From Polytrichum commune (taxonomy: Eukaryota > Streptophyta > Polytrichopsida > Polytrichales > Polytrichaceae), in contig OX485807.1 of assembly GCA_950295325.1 (NCBI GenBank), positions 24,091,666-24,155,665 of the forward strand: a stretch of 64,000 nucleotides of DNA, written 5' to 3'. Shown one piece after another: positions 43,284 to 55,500 of the stretch. Position 1 is the first letter of the stretch; each line of letters starts with the position of its first letter. Below the pieces are notes generated by a model. That model searched no databases, was not told where the DNA came from, and worked only from the letters and a program-made list of their open reading frames with translations. The translations under genes and the position numbers were made by a program.

Positions 43284-43590
43284 GCCCCTGATCCTCACCC
43301 TAACCCTCTCTGCAATGCAATACCTAAGTAAGCAGCGTTGCAGGGCAGCTCAGGATCTTCTTCGTAGTCTTCGCAGGAGATCAAGGGGCTTGAATAAATT
43401 CAGTGTTGTCGTCATGCTTCACCCGATCCTGATCCTCACCCTTACCCTTTCGGCAATCCAATGAGCAAGCAGCGTTGCAGGGTGGAGGTAGGGAGTGGGA
43501 GTCGGGCAGCTCAGGAGCTAGCTTCTTCTTCGTCTTCGCAGGAGATCTTTAAGGGGCTTGGAAACACTCAGTATTCTTATACTTCACCTG
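43284..43590 (-). repeat. Tandem duplication upstream of ROD1
   Basis: Two copies (about 43288-43415 and 43425-43590) share CCTGATCCTCACCC, TTACCCT-like, AAGCAGCGTTGCAGG, GGGCAGCTCAGGA, CTTCGCAGGAGATC and AAGGGGCTTG blocks. They sit just 5' of the ROD1 start codon, in the 5' UTR or proximal promoter. Confidence 0.75.
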
Positions 43591-46109
43591 AACCTAACTG
43601 GAGGAGAAGAACCAGTCCCGCTTGCAATCGCCTTGGCATTCGAAAGTTGACCTTCACTGAACTGCAGATCCAGAACGAATGCGTCCACGCCAGCACCTAC
43701 TTATAGCGGAACCCTCAATGCAAGGGACGGGCTAAAGAATTATTAGACCTTGCCAATGCAATGCATATTTACATGGACACGAAACTCTTAAAAACCAACT
43801 GATGAGTTTCCCACCTCGCTGCAATCCATCCGCATTGATTGCTTCCCGCCCGTGAATTTCTGTGCTGCTTGTTTGTAATTTGGCAATGAAAGGTTCACCT
43901 CCGGAGAGGAAGAAGCTGAGTAGTGAGGCTTTCCAGATAAGTGCACCCGTCGATCAATCTGCCCCCAACACACTATTGCAAAGATTGAACCACCGATGCA
44001 CACTCGCTTAATCCGAGCTTCGAAACCTCTGCGAAAGCAATATATACACTTTGCAGATCCAGATGTAATAGTACTCCAGGGATACCACTACCACTACTAC
44101 TACCTGGGGCTTGCCGAACTTCCGTAAAGAAAATCCACACTTACACAACAAAACCCAAATCCTGGAATATTTCAAAGTCGCAATATTATAGCCGTGCCTG
44201 TTTCCTTGGCAGCCGCCTCCTGAGTCCAGATGACCCACTCGTCACCGCAACAACATTAAACAGCGGGTACAATCCGACTACCCAGAGCGCAACAAACAAT
44301 CTGCCCAATCCAATAAGTAACCTTGAAGTGCACGAACTTCGATCACAACTTACGGTGCGAGTCTGCGAGGTCGGAGATAACACTGAGAATGGGATTAGCC
44401 TAACTTACAACGGCGACTCTACTTCAAAATACAAAGTGCTCCACATACATCAAAATGGCCATTGATAGCACAGCAAGCATCCAGTTTCTCGCTCGCAATG
44501 CGAATCACACGACCACTTAAGTTAAACCCAGCAGCCTGCTTGGAGTGTCGGAATAATCACAGTAGGGCCCTGTGACCCGCTCCAATCAATCCCAGCACGA
44601 CTTATTATAAGTTAAACTTAAGCGGCTGAAACTTGCGGCTTCCGCTGACGATTCCCTTTCGATGTGCAACTTGCAACTGAACTGTCTGCAACTACTTATT
44701 TTTAAGTTGTCTACGATTGGATCAGCCCGCAACCTACACTATCAAAGGAATCACCGTGAGATTCTGAGTAAAGATGTTTGGCATGACATGATGATGATTC
44801 AAACACAGCCTCCAACCTGATGATTCCAATTTATCGCCGCGGCATGATTCGCGTGGACTCCTGAATGGCCAGACTCACCACGGGCGGATGGATCTATGAT
44901 CGTACCTGACTGCTTCGGGTCCGACGTGGCGGTCTCCCATTGGATACGACCACTTAATTACCATTTGGCATCAGGAAAAGGATAAACGATGAAGCACCTT
45001 ACGGTACGTACTTACTTTGCAGATTGCAGACTGTCTGAGGGCTAGAAGAAGAAGAAGAACTCCGGTCTCTCTAGGGAGGGGCCGGAGTGAATAGAGTGTC
45101 TGTTCGTAGGACATCCTTGGCCATACCCCAGTCTAAGGGCTACTTCATACACGAGCCAAGAGCCGTAACCATGAAATTGTGAGAGCCCAAAAGAAAGTGT
45201 CCAAAGACCGGCCCAAGACACCTCCAAAATCATGTAGTGTGGTCACGGACCCTCAAGTGTAATGTGAAGTCATATGCGAACGGGCCCTCAATCAAATGCT
45301 ATTTCAATGAATTTCCATTCATGCGGGGTCCTCACACATGATAAAATAGAGGAAATCAACGGTTGTAAGCATTCAGAGTGCCATGGTCTCCTGGTTTTGT
45401 GTTAGACCTACCTCCAAGAGGTGGTTTTTTAACATAATTCAAGTGACCATGAAATATGGTCCATTCGATGCCATGTAGGAATTTGTGTAGACTTTACATC
45501 CATCTTGCATTCACATACTCCGTCGGTCCCTCAAGCGTAGTGTGAAGTGAACTTGGACCAGCTCCGCCTTTTCTACCAATGAGAGTGCTTGAAGTGTAAT
45601 TGTCACGGGCTCTCAGTCTCTTGTGTGAAGTGGCCCCGATTGAGAGTGAGGAGGACTCTGCGTATGGCTGCTTCATTTTTAATTGGGCCAAACTAAAAGT
45701 GCGGATGAGAGCTCCAGCTTGGATTAATTCTCTTCACGTTTCACCCAAGGGTGGTCTATGGACTAGATAACCATCAAGAGGAGAGTGAGATGACGAGGAG
45801 CCACATAAGCGGTGAGTCATCCAGCTCCTCCAGCCGGTTATTGGTCATAGTCAGCATGCTCATGGATGCAAGCTAAAGGGTTATGGATGAAATGTAGTTT
45901 GTGTGGACCATAAAATTTCAAAGACTAGATGTATAGAAGTGCTCTCCACTTGGATGAACGACCGGTTGTAGTCAAGGCTAGACACCTATCTCTTTGAGTT
46001 GTGCCCCTACCAACATTACCCAAGGTGAGAACATAATCAATTATATTATAGCATGGATCTTTCTTTTCCAAAATGATTGGATCCCATAATCAACATCAGA
46101 GGTCTTGAA
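43591..46109. other. Upstream of ROD1, no recognised gene
   Basis: The first part is not AT-rich and could include ROD1 promoter sequence. A CTA/CCA-type run lies near 44085-44105. A partial SINE-like 5' end occurs at 45058-45122. Motifs of the form CCCTCAAG-GTA-TGTGAAGT recur at about 45250, 45528 and 45590. No coding family recognised. Confidence 0.4.
45058..45122 (+). mobile_element. Partial SINE-like copy
   Basis: Shares AACTCC, AGGGGCCGG, GTGAATA, AGTGTC and GTTCGTA, in the same order and spacing, with the 5' part of the retroposon at 25733. The 3' half and target duplication were not found. Confidence 0.5.
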
Positions 46110-46357
46110 TACAGTCTAACCTTGATAATATCACACCATCCGTTTCACCATAAAGTGTGATATAAACAAGGTGTGACATATTTGATAATGTCACATTTTG
46201 AAGATTTGTGCATAATGTGATATTATCAAAAAAAAAAAAAAGGTAGAAAATCAAAATGAAATTACAATGTAAAAAAAAAAAAAAAAAAAAAACACAAGAC
46301 TTCAATGTTTTTGAATGTAAAATATAATTCAAAATTGTGAATAACAACATGAGCACA

Positions 46358-48073
46358 TCACAATGTGTCATTGAGATCAGGTAAAGACCTCTCACTAGAG
46401 ACAAAGAAGCTTCTAATGTCACATTGTTTTAGTGATTTTAAATGTCCAACACCAATTCTAATGAGTTTGTCATGGATGTTTTCCATTCCTAACAACTCAT
46501 GAGTGTTGAAAATCTGAGAACCTTGGCTAGCCATAAAATTCAAAACATCTTTAGCATATTTTTGTGCATCGCTTAGCTTCACTACTTTAGACTCATCATC
46601 ATTGCTATCAACAATCAATGGGTCTTCTTCCATGGAATCAAGTACATGTTCGCCATCTTGCACTAATTGCACAAGCTCCTCAGTAGAATATTCCACCTCA
46701 AAATCATCTTCACCTTCCATGTTTATGTACTCTAAAGGACTAAGCTTTTCTATAGGCTTGCCTTCAACATCCAAACCCAAATTCAATGCGGCGATGAGAT
46801 TGCCCAATTCCAAAGCTGCTTCCTCCATTTTGGACTTCATACGTTCATCAGAATTGTTGATATCTGCATTCCACGCTGCAGGCAATATGGCAGACTTTCT
46901 CCAACAATTTCTAATGGTTTGATCATCTAATTTATGCCATGCCGCCACACACCATAGCATTGCTTGAAATAGATCAACATTCAGTTTCCCCAAATCTTCA
47001 TTTGAGTTATCAATTTGTTGCAAAGTCCAGGCAACAAGCTTGCGTTTATAGCACATTTTGAATGCTGCAATCACTCCTTGATCCAAAGGCTGAACAACTG
47101 AAGTCACATTTGGTGGAAGAAACAAGATAGTGATATGGGAGAGTACAAAAGCATTAAATCCATCTATAACTTTTTTGACCTCACCATGAATATCATGGCT
47201 TCCTGCATTATCCATAATAATGCAATTTTTTCTATCTTGCAATGCCATTCTTCGGTTCTCACTCTTCACCCAATGTGTAAAAACATCACCATTCATCCAG
47301 GCTGAATTGTTAGAATAATAGTGTACTATACTATTTGGATCAAACTTCCGAGGAAAGCATCTGGGACGTGTTGATTTGTGAATGAAAGCAAGCTTCAATC
47401 GCTCCTTCCCTGAGATATTAGTGCAAAGCCCCAATGTCACACGGTCCTTCTTCTTTTTATTTCCTTTTGCCTTCCCAATATTCAAAGTCTTGCAAGGAGA
47501 GGCTTTATAATACAAACCTGTCTCATCAAAATTGAAGATGTCTTCAGGATCATATTTCTTCAATATGAATGGGATCTTTGCCATGGCCAACGCAGCTCCA
47601 ACTCCATCTACATCTCCACTTTCTCCATGCAGATAATAACACTTTATTCCATGTCGAGTTTTGAAATTTTGCAACCACCCATGAGAAAGCTTGAACTCGG
47701 TATCAGATATGCCAAATGAATCCCTCAATTCTGTAGCCTTGTGCATAATGACATCATCAGTTACAACTCCCCTTCGTGCCCTAACCTGTCCAAACCATAA
47801 AACCAAAGCTTTTTCAAGCTGAGGCCATTTTCCAACTCGAGCACGTCGTACATTGCCTTCACGCACACATGTATCCACGTTCATCCACTTCTCTTTTGAA
47901 CGAAGAATCTTGGAAATAGTGGTCCGATTCACAAGCTTGAATTTATGTTGGTCCACCATATATTTTGCAAGGTCTTCATGTTTCAAACCTGGATGAGCTT
48001 TGTGGACTTCACAAATTTTCTTCTTTTCAGAGTTTGATAAATCCACTCGTTTGTGCGTGGATTTACTTGCCAT
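46358..48073 (-). CDS. Tigger-type transposase, 571 aa
   Basis: This enzyme would cut and paste the element at TA sites. Residues about 10-64 form a CENP-B/pogo N-terminal helix-turn-helix (LSNSEKKKICEVHK then TTISKILRSKEKW). Residues about 75-145 form a second CENP-B-type DNA-binding domain (WLQNFKTRHGI). Residues about 165-350 form the DDE_1 catalytic core with Asp183 (FNFDETGLYY), Asp288 (IIMDNAGSHD) and Asp331 (LPPNVTSVVQPLDQGVIAAF). The C-terminal part is acidic. The ORF is intact without introns and the start is an ATG followed by a basic segment. Length matches plant and animal Tigger proteins. Domesticated relatives exist, but the flanking inverted repeats argue this is still a transposon gene. 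Confidence 0.93.
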   Translation of the reverse strand: MASKSTHKRVDLSNSEKKKICEVHKAHPGLKHEDLAKYMVDQHKFKLVNRTTISKILRSKEKWMNVDTCVREGNVRRARVGKWPQLEKALVLWFGQVRARRGVVTDDVIMHKATELRDSFGISDTEFKLSHGWLQNFKTRHGIKCYYLHGESGDVDGVGAALAMAKIPFILKKYDPEDIFNFDETGLYYKASPCKTLNIGKAKGNKKKKDRVTLGLCTNISGKERLKLAFIHKSTRPRCFPRKFDPNSIVHYYSNNSAWMNGDVFTHWVKSENRRMALQDRKNCIIMDNAGSHDIHGEVKKVIDGFNAFVLSHITILFLPPNVTSVVQPLDQGVIAAFKMCYKRKLVAWTLQQIDNSNEDLGKLNVDLFQAMLWCVAAWHKLDDQTIRNCWRKSAILPAAWNADINNSDERMKSKMEEAALELGNLIAALNLGLDVEGKPIEKLSPLEYINMEGEDDFEVEYSTEELVQLVQDGEHVLDSMEEDPLIVDSNDDESKVVKLSDAQKYAKDVLNFMASQGSQIFNTHELLGMENIHDKLIRIGVGHLKSLKQCDIRSFFVSSERSLPDLNDTL

Positions 48074-48934
48074 TGGAAGTACCTATATTTGCCAAACCAT
48101 TCCCCTAAATGAGCACTCAATATAAGTCACCATGATAATTTAGCAAAACTGGTGCATTGAATTGTTTTAGCAGCAACATTATTCATGTATCATCACAAAT
48201 TCGATCAAAACAAGTAATGCACCATACCACAGGTGAGCACAGATGAACAACACGTATCACAAGTCAGTAGACTGCCACATTTGATTGAAATGCCTCCAAG
48301 ATTTTGAGTTGGTTACATAATTTTTTTGATCCTGAACACAAACAATGTCATGTATTGCCCAATTTACAATCGAAGATGTGAAACTACGAGCCAACATTCC
48401 TGCAAGTTCATACCATGAACCGATGAAATACAAAAAGGAACCTCAATGCTACTTCCAGGCATCACTCTACTTTAGCACCATGCTACCCATTCCAACAGAC
48501 ATTCTCAAATCAAAAGAAAACTCAAACGAACCGTAATTGTCATGAACAATTTGCTGGCTGAGGCTGCAACCTCATTTAACCCTCGTCAACCTGCAATGCA
48601 CACATTGTTCAAAATGCGGGTTAGCCAAAGCAAGTTCGCACACTGCTCATCTGTCTTTTCAATTACTCTTACTCCAATTACTTGACATACATCTCGCACC
48701 TTGTCCTTAATAATTCATACGCTACCAAATTCACAAAGCTATGCAACAATGCCAACGAAGGCTTACAAGAGCAAAAAACCAGCCAATCACTAGCTTCCAA
48801 TGTAGCAACAACAACAAAAACAACAACACAACGAAGAACACCTGCACTGCATGAAGAAACACAAGCCTATGATAGAAAGTGTGCATTTAAATTCCAAATG
48901 AACAATGGTTCATTATATACAAGTGAGCTCGACC

Positions 48935-49090
48935 ATGAGCTTGACTAACCTACCTAGGAGACTGTTTCTACTTATGAGCTTGACTAACCTACCTAGAAGA
49001 CTGTTTCTACTTATGAGCTTGACTAACCTACCTAGAAGATTGTTTCTACTTATGAGCTTGACTAACTAATCTAGAAGATTGTTCCTTATT
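48935..49090. repeat. 39-bp tandem repeat, four units
   Basis: Units starting at about 48935, 48974, 49013 and 49052 share ATGAGCTTGACTAACCTACC followed by TAGAAGACTGTTTCTACTT. They lie in the non-coding part of the Tigger element, upstream of the transposase start. Confidence 0.9.
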
Positions 49091-49720
49091 GAATGCCCAC
49101 TTAGGATGAGCGGCTAACACTTATGATCTTACTAGATTCTCCTATGCGACTATTGACTATAGAAACAGTGAAGACCGTGCCACATATCTTGAGATTTCTA
49201 CATTGCAAACCAATTGAACTAATTTAGCTTAAGTCGACACTACTCTGTACCAGCTCAGCTAAACCGTAGAACTTAACATCCTAAATTACTTCACACAAGC
49301 TGAAACCCTCAAAGACACATAGATGAACACATGTGACGGAAGGTGGGGTGCATAGAGGCCAAGAAGTCTTGGCAGTGCCGTCAAAGACAACACCTTTGAG
49401 TGCCGTGTATAGACAGCACCGTTCAGGGTTGGTGCACAAAGGCGGCTCATGACCCTTTGAATAACATTGCATTTATCACAGGGGTGGCTCATGACCCTTT
49501 TGGCTACTACAATATGTCCATCCAACCATCACATACAATCCATCCATATTTGATATTATCACATTTACACTACGGATTTTGGAAAAAAATAGTGACATTA
49601 ACAAGGGTGATAGGGATAATAACGAGGGAGTTTTACACTAAGAAAATTGGTTTCAAACTTTTAGGTGACAGTATCAAGGTGTCCCATTAACAAGGGTGAC
49701 ATTATCAAGGTTAGACTGTA

Positions 49721-50209
49721 GTGTAAAGGGACTAACATGAAACGAATTAACCACAAATCTATGCGGTCCAAGTTTTTATTAGACCTCCTGGACCTTGGTA
49801 ATGTTGGTGGGAACTCATATAAAGAAAGTGGATGTCTAGTCCCAGTCATGTCTATAATGTTATTATTGCATTAGGGTATACCATTGACGTGTTTCTTATT
49901 TAATAATTTTGCGTCAAAATAACATAATGTGATGCATAATAGAAGAAAATAATGTAATTTGCATGACATTAATAACAATGATTCTTTGTTTTGTTGTATT
50001 CTTTACTATTCTTATACAACTTTGCCTTTGAAAGTTTGTGAGTGGGGCCCTTACCACACAAACGGATTAATCCCATCACATACCTAGGGGGATTGACAAC
50101 GAGCGTCACACACTCCCTCAAGGTTCAAAGTCCTACATGGCACATATTGTGTTGACATGGCACATAATTGCAAAAACCTTGAAATTCCTATGGTAAACAT
50201 GAAAATACC
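49721..50209. other. Intergenic, no gene seen
   Basis: AT-rich flank of the Tigger element; nothing recognised. Confidence 0.5.
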
Positions 50210-50374
50210 CATAACATTATTCATATCCATAACAATGTTATGCGGGACTAACAATATTCCAGAGAACATTCCATGTATTTTTCACATTCAAATTTGATGT
50301 GAAATTTTCAGGGAATATTCCCTTGAACACCGTCTGTCCCGCAAAACATTGTTATGGATATGAATAATGTTATG
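50210..50374. mobile_element. Fold-back MITE, 165 bp
   Basis: Left CATAACATTATTCATATCCA and the following ATAACAATGTT-TGCGGGAC are mirrored at the right end, giving about 38-bp inverted repeats with one mismatch. They surround a short centre that itself has ATATTCC-type inverted blocks. No target duplication could be established. Confidence 0.7.
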
Positions 50375-52029
50375 CCATTGAAATGTGTCCAATATAAGAT
50401 ATCTTAAGCAAATGTTTTTGGTGGATATATATGAGTGTGTGTGTGTGGATAAGGTATCACCATAAATTTCAAAATTTATGAGTATATCCTTTTCATGGAT
50501 GTATCATCACATGATGCATCATGGTTGGAATTATGATTGTGGTGTGTTTCATGAGATAAAATTTAAAAAAAAAAATTATTTGACAAGTGATTTTATTTCA
50601 ATAAAAAAATTTATACATTCATTAAAGCAAAACATATTGATGATCTTTCATCTTAATATCACCATACTTATTTTATTATGATTATTTCTATTATCATTTT
50701 AAAATAATCACACAAAAATAAACATAATAATATGTTAAGATATGTATTTGTAGTTATTTATATTTATCACAATTGAATATTTTGTAATCTAACATATTAC
50801 ATACTAAAATTCTCACACATGCATTATGAATTATGAATAAAAGAAAATAAAATTTGGTTGTAACAACATGTCATAGCAACTTGCCACGTGTTATACACAT
50901 CGGCACTTACATTATTAATCAAATTAGATATGTGGAATCCAATGCCACATCATGGCCTTGGTGACAACTTGACTAGGCTATAAAATAGGGCTAGAGTGTC
51001 CTTAAGCCACATCAAGGTTCTATGCAGTGTTCAAGATTGAAGTCCTCATATGAGTTTCATTTTGAAGGGCTCTCAAATTTCAGCCCTTCAGTTGAAGGGT
51101 TGGTTCAAATCCAAGAATATAGAAATGATGACTCATGTTAAACTTTGTGCATGAATGGTACATGTATCATGTACAATGTGAAAAATTAAGAATCAACCAT
51201 CTAACTCTAATTCTTGTATTGATTGTTGGTTCTTGTGCCGGGCATAGTATATTGAGGACTTCAAGCGATGTATTCATTTTCAATTTGGGGTTGCATTTTG
51301 ACGGGTTGTTTTGAGAGAGGTATATTTTGAAGGGCCAAATTGCATTTGAAGGGCATTGAAGACTTCAATCTTGAACATTGGTTCTATGCCACCTATTTGC
51401 GATTTTTACACAATAGCAATAACTCTATAATAGCTAGGAAGGGACAAGGGGTCTTATTCGCCAACTCAAAGGTACTTACCTACAATAAGCTTCACCCAAT
51501 CGGACGACTTTACTTGAGTGCCACAAATCCCTGGCCATAATGATCTCAACGTGTAATTAGTACAAAATTTATACACCATGCGCAATGATCGAGGAGAACC
51601 AACCACTAGTTACATATGAACCAATTGAGTTTGAGAAGTTACTTCCAAAAAAAAAATCCATCGCTTTAGAGGAATCTATGATATGTACCCAATATAATCA
51701 AAAGATGTCAACATGTAACTGGATGGACTTGGGAACACTAGGATTTTGACCGATTATGCCCCAAAAAGGTAAAAGTAATAGCATACACCTACATTGATTG
51801 CAAAAACCAAAACTCCAACAAGAGAGAGTTGATGGAATTCAAAAAAACCTAACTATTCAATGAGGACTCTTTGAGGCCAACCCTCAACAAGGTTAAAGGG
51901 AGCAATGAAATGAAGAAGTAGGTGCATAGGTGCATGCATTATGTGCACGGGTATCATTGATTCAATTGATCTAGAGTGGAGCAAATTCTCAACTAGGTTC
52001 AATCTTACGTTCCCAATTGAATGGTACGG
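50375..52029. other. Intergenic, no gene seen
   Basis: Very AT-rich to about 50870. A right-end fragment of the Mutator-like MITE (TTTACTTGAGTGCCACAAAT, then CCCTGGCC) lies at 51501-51536. A TTTTGAAGGG motif recurs at 51060, 51295 and 51325. No gene. Confidence 0.45.
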
Positions 52030-52270
52030 ATTGCATCGTTTATGGTCGTCAAATTGACATGCATAATAGTGTCACTTACCCTATTTTAGGCATATGTTAG
52101 GTTACATTGATGATCAACAATGTCACCATAAGTGTTACCTCATGACACTTGGCGTTCCAATGTGCTTATTAATATCTTGGCATGAGTATGTTCAGTAATG
52201 TTATGAGGTGCAATCCTGTGATACACAATGTTCTATAAAGTTGACTATAGTGTACACAAATGGTACTTGG
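52030..52270 (-). repeat. Dispersed repeat copy B (uninterrupted)
   Basis: Reverse complement matches 17570-17624 plus 18569-18715. At the place where copy A carries the 944-bp element, copy B reads AACATTACTGAAC with a single TA. It directly abuts the Mutator-like MITE. Confidence 0.75.
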
Positions 52271-52281
52271 CAAGAGTATGC

Positions 52282-52527
52282 GGCTGGGGATTCGTGGCAC
52301 TCAAGTAAAATCATCCATCCAAGATATCGTGGATGAAGTGGCTCCAATAAAAAAAGCCCCCCTATGGGGTTGAGGGCCGATTCATTCGAATGTGACCTCA
52401 CTAGACTAATTCGGGGCCTTTGACTCTATTTCCGGAATCAAATTGCCCAAAAATAGCCATTTAGATGATTATTGTGTTTTTTTCATCCGCACGGATGATT
52501 TTACTTGAGTGCCACGAATCCCCGGCC
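52282..52527. mobile_element. Mutator-like MITE, 246 bp, 9-bp target duplication
   Basis: The inverted repeats are at least 35 bp: GGCTGGGGATTCGTGGCACT followed by CAAGTAAAATCATCC, and the inverse at 52493-52527 with one mismatch near the tip. Direct repeats AGAGTATGC flank the element (52273-52281 and 52528-52536). Long inverted repeats with a 9-bp duplication are characteristic of Mutator-like elements. It is non-coding. A solo right end occurs at 51501. Confidence 0.82.
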
Positions 52528-52536
52528 AGAGTATGC

Positions 52537-55500
52537 TCAATAATATCTTCCTCGTGCATATTAAAACGTAAATACATGAACCTCGCCATGAATACCCTCA
52601 CAAATACCTTCCCCCTTGCATACTAAAATGCAAAACTATCATCTAAAGTATCCCAATGTGATACTCTAGATGTCATAATGTAGATTATTTTCACTTAAAG
52701 AGGTTACTTATGTTGGTGAATGGAATCATATTGGCAATTAGCATGCATGACACTTTGAGACCACTAGGCATCTAGTTTGGGCCCTTCACAAATAGTGTAC
52801 ATGACACTACATACTATTAATGATGTAGTAGTGTGGAAGTGTTTGTGCATTTTGCTAATATCTTTGAAGAAAACAACTATTAGGTGTAAGTCACACACAA
52901 AGGTGGATGAAATAATTTAGATAGAGGCAGTTTATTTGTACAACAAGCATAAAATTCCATCTAAATATTCATTTTTTGGTGGAGATGGTGTGTATTCATT
53001 AGTAAGTAAGAATTTGCAATGGAAAAAAGTTACAAGAGGTACATGATTGAAGCATCCCCTTGACTCGGTTTGCATTTTGAGTACTAAAGTTTCAAATTTT
53101 CTCAATGGCGTAAAATTTGCAATTTAGGTCTTTTGCACAATCTCAACGGTTGAAAGATGCATCGTAGCCTAACGTAAACATCTTGTGAATGGAATTTCTC
53201 CAACAAAGGTCTGGAAATTGATGATGTGACCCTTTGACCATAAATCAAGCACTTTGTGGTTGTCAAAGCATTTAAGGGACAAGGTTTATTATGGCAATAA
53301 ACAAATTTGGCACACCAATTTGAATTTCATGCCAAATTACATAAAAAATTTGAGACCCTATAGATTTATTCTAGCCCACCAATTTTGATTTCACACCAAA
53401 TTGCCTAGAATATTTGAACCCCTATAGATTTGTGGCCAATTCCTCTCTAATGCCTTGGACTACATTAGTTCAGGGTCTTTAGAGCTAATTCTAGTGTTAA
53501 ATCAACTAAAGGTAGCAACCTTTGGACTACATACTATTTCAAGCCCATTCATGTTGGATGAATGGAAGGTATGCTTGTATACAATAATTCCCTCCTTCAT
53601 GCAAAGGTTGGTTCAAGTTGCTCCCGGTCCAATCATGCTAATAGTGGCAACCAATTCACAATGTCACAAAGACTTTTTGTAGCTTCTCAAATTTTGATAA
53701 ACCATTATTCCACGATCTCTCATTGGTTGAAAAGGGTGAGACTATCCAAGTTCACTTCACACTAGAAGGTGAAGGCCTAAGGGGCCAAAGAAATTATCAT
53801 GGAGGAAAAATCTACATGGATTCCTTAACAATAGACTATGGATAATGTTTCATGTTTTGTTAAAAGTTGTATCATGCCCATCTTCAAGAGGTAGACCTGA
53901 TGCAAATCCCGGAAGACCATGTTAATGAAACAACTTAATACAACCTTTGGATGAGAGTTAGGGACTCTCACAATTACATGGCCACGGCCCTTGACTCATG
54001 TGTGAAGTGGCCCTAGTATGCATACTCTTATATGTAATATGGTGTGATAACTTTGCACCCATACCAAATGTCATACTAGTTGAAGTAGGTCATATCGATC
54101 ACATTCAACATTGATTACAAGGCACAAAAACAACACATGGACAATACTTGGAAAAATGGTAATTTATCAGCAAGGTTGACTCTGAGTACATGGCTATGAG
54201 AGAGAAAGGGGTCAAAAGCACAAAAAAGTAAGCAAGATGGAGAGAGGGCATTATTGTATATGAACGTATGTTGTGGGCCCTATCTTCGGATAAATCCTTC
54301 ATCCAGTGTTCGGGGAGATTTTTCACACGAACCCTCTAATAACTAATTAAAATGGGCCCCAACCAGTTATTACATATTTTTTGTCGGTTTGGGTTGGATG
54401 CATGAAGTTCATCCGGTTCATTTCCCCCACTTGACATTTTACTCGGTTGAAAGCCAAACGTTAAAAAAATCGGATGTAAAAAAACCGTCCAGTAAAAAAA
54501 TCCGTTTAAATATTATTTTGCCCAGTTTTCATGTTTTTTTTAAACTAAATTACATTCCCTCACACTCAGTTTATCCTTAGCAGGAGTTGAACCTGGTTGA
54601 AATACCCCCACCGGTTGGGGGCTAAGGATTTACAACCCCTCAAACCACCAATGACTTCAATTACTCTATGACTACAAAGATCAACAAGTTCATCTTGCAC
54701 ACATATTCTTATACACATGTCATGCAATAAAATACAGACTCACAATAATAAATTTATTTAATTTAAGAATGAATTCACATGTTTTAATACAAAACAAAAA
54801 AATACACATTCATGATCTTCCTACACCCTTAAATAATTTGAAGTCATTGAGGACAAAAGGGATTTAAGTTAATACAAATAACCACCAACACAATAATTTA
54901 TATTTCATGGACAAATCACAACAAATTATTATCTTCTTGCTTGAAACCAATAATTCCACATAGATACCGTTCGGGGTGAGAAAATAAATACCTAAATTTG
55001 ATGTTGTTTTTTCATATTCTTATGGCTTCATTAATGATTTCATGACAATAATCAATTGGCCTTTCTAAAACAACCTATAAAATACTCTCCAAATTTTTTG
55101 TTAACATTCTATTTTTTGATTTGGTCTTTATGCAATTATGGATTAAAAATGCCCTCTCACAACTCACCGTGCTAATACATTGTACTCTAGCTATTTCAGC
55201 TAGAACTAATAAATTCTCATATTTTATTTTTAAGACGTAATTTTAAGTGATCATAAATCAAACATCTTTGAAACTTTTGTCCAACCAATCAGTAGTTACT
55301 TGTAAATTAAATGCAAAGAATTATCTCTTGATTGTAATAGAATTTATCAATATGAGTATCTTTCTTCCTCCAATTTCACGTTCAACTTCATATTCGTCAT
55401 ATAACAACTTCAAATCAACCACCTTCCAATTAGCCACACCAACTTGTTTAGATGGCATCTTAGTCGGACCCAACACTTTAAACGCTATCATGATGTGGTT

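Larger units (their letters stand above)
46112..49718 (-). mobile_element. Complete pogo/Tigger DNA transposon, 3607 bp
   Basis: Ends are CAGTCTAACCTTGATAAT (46112) and the same sequence inverted at 49718; the terminal repeat runs about 23 bp with one mismatch (A/G at position 19). A TA dinucleotide flanks both sides (46110-46111 and 49719-49720), the target site used by Tc1/mariner-type elements. Between the ends there is one transposase gene on the minus strand. Related GTGAYATTATCAA motifs recur inside both ends (46182-46194, 46217-46230, 49550-49564, 49669 onward), probably transposase-binding sites. Intact ends, target duplication and an unbroken coding frame suggest recent movement. Confidence 0.92.

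Noticed and set aside
43288-43460. CCCTAACCC-like motifs, considered as interstitial telomere repeats
   Set aside because: Only one or two imperfect copies occur, inside a duplicated leader block, without a TTTAGGG array.
46602-46922. Plus-strand 106-codon Ser-rich frame opposite the Tigger transposase
   Set aside because: Reverse of the acidic C-terminal coding region; no independent support.
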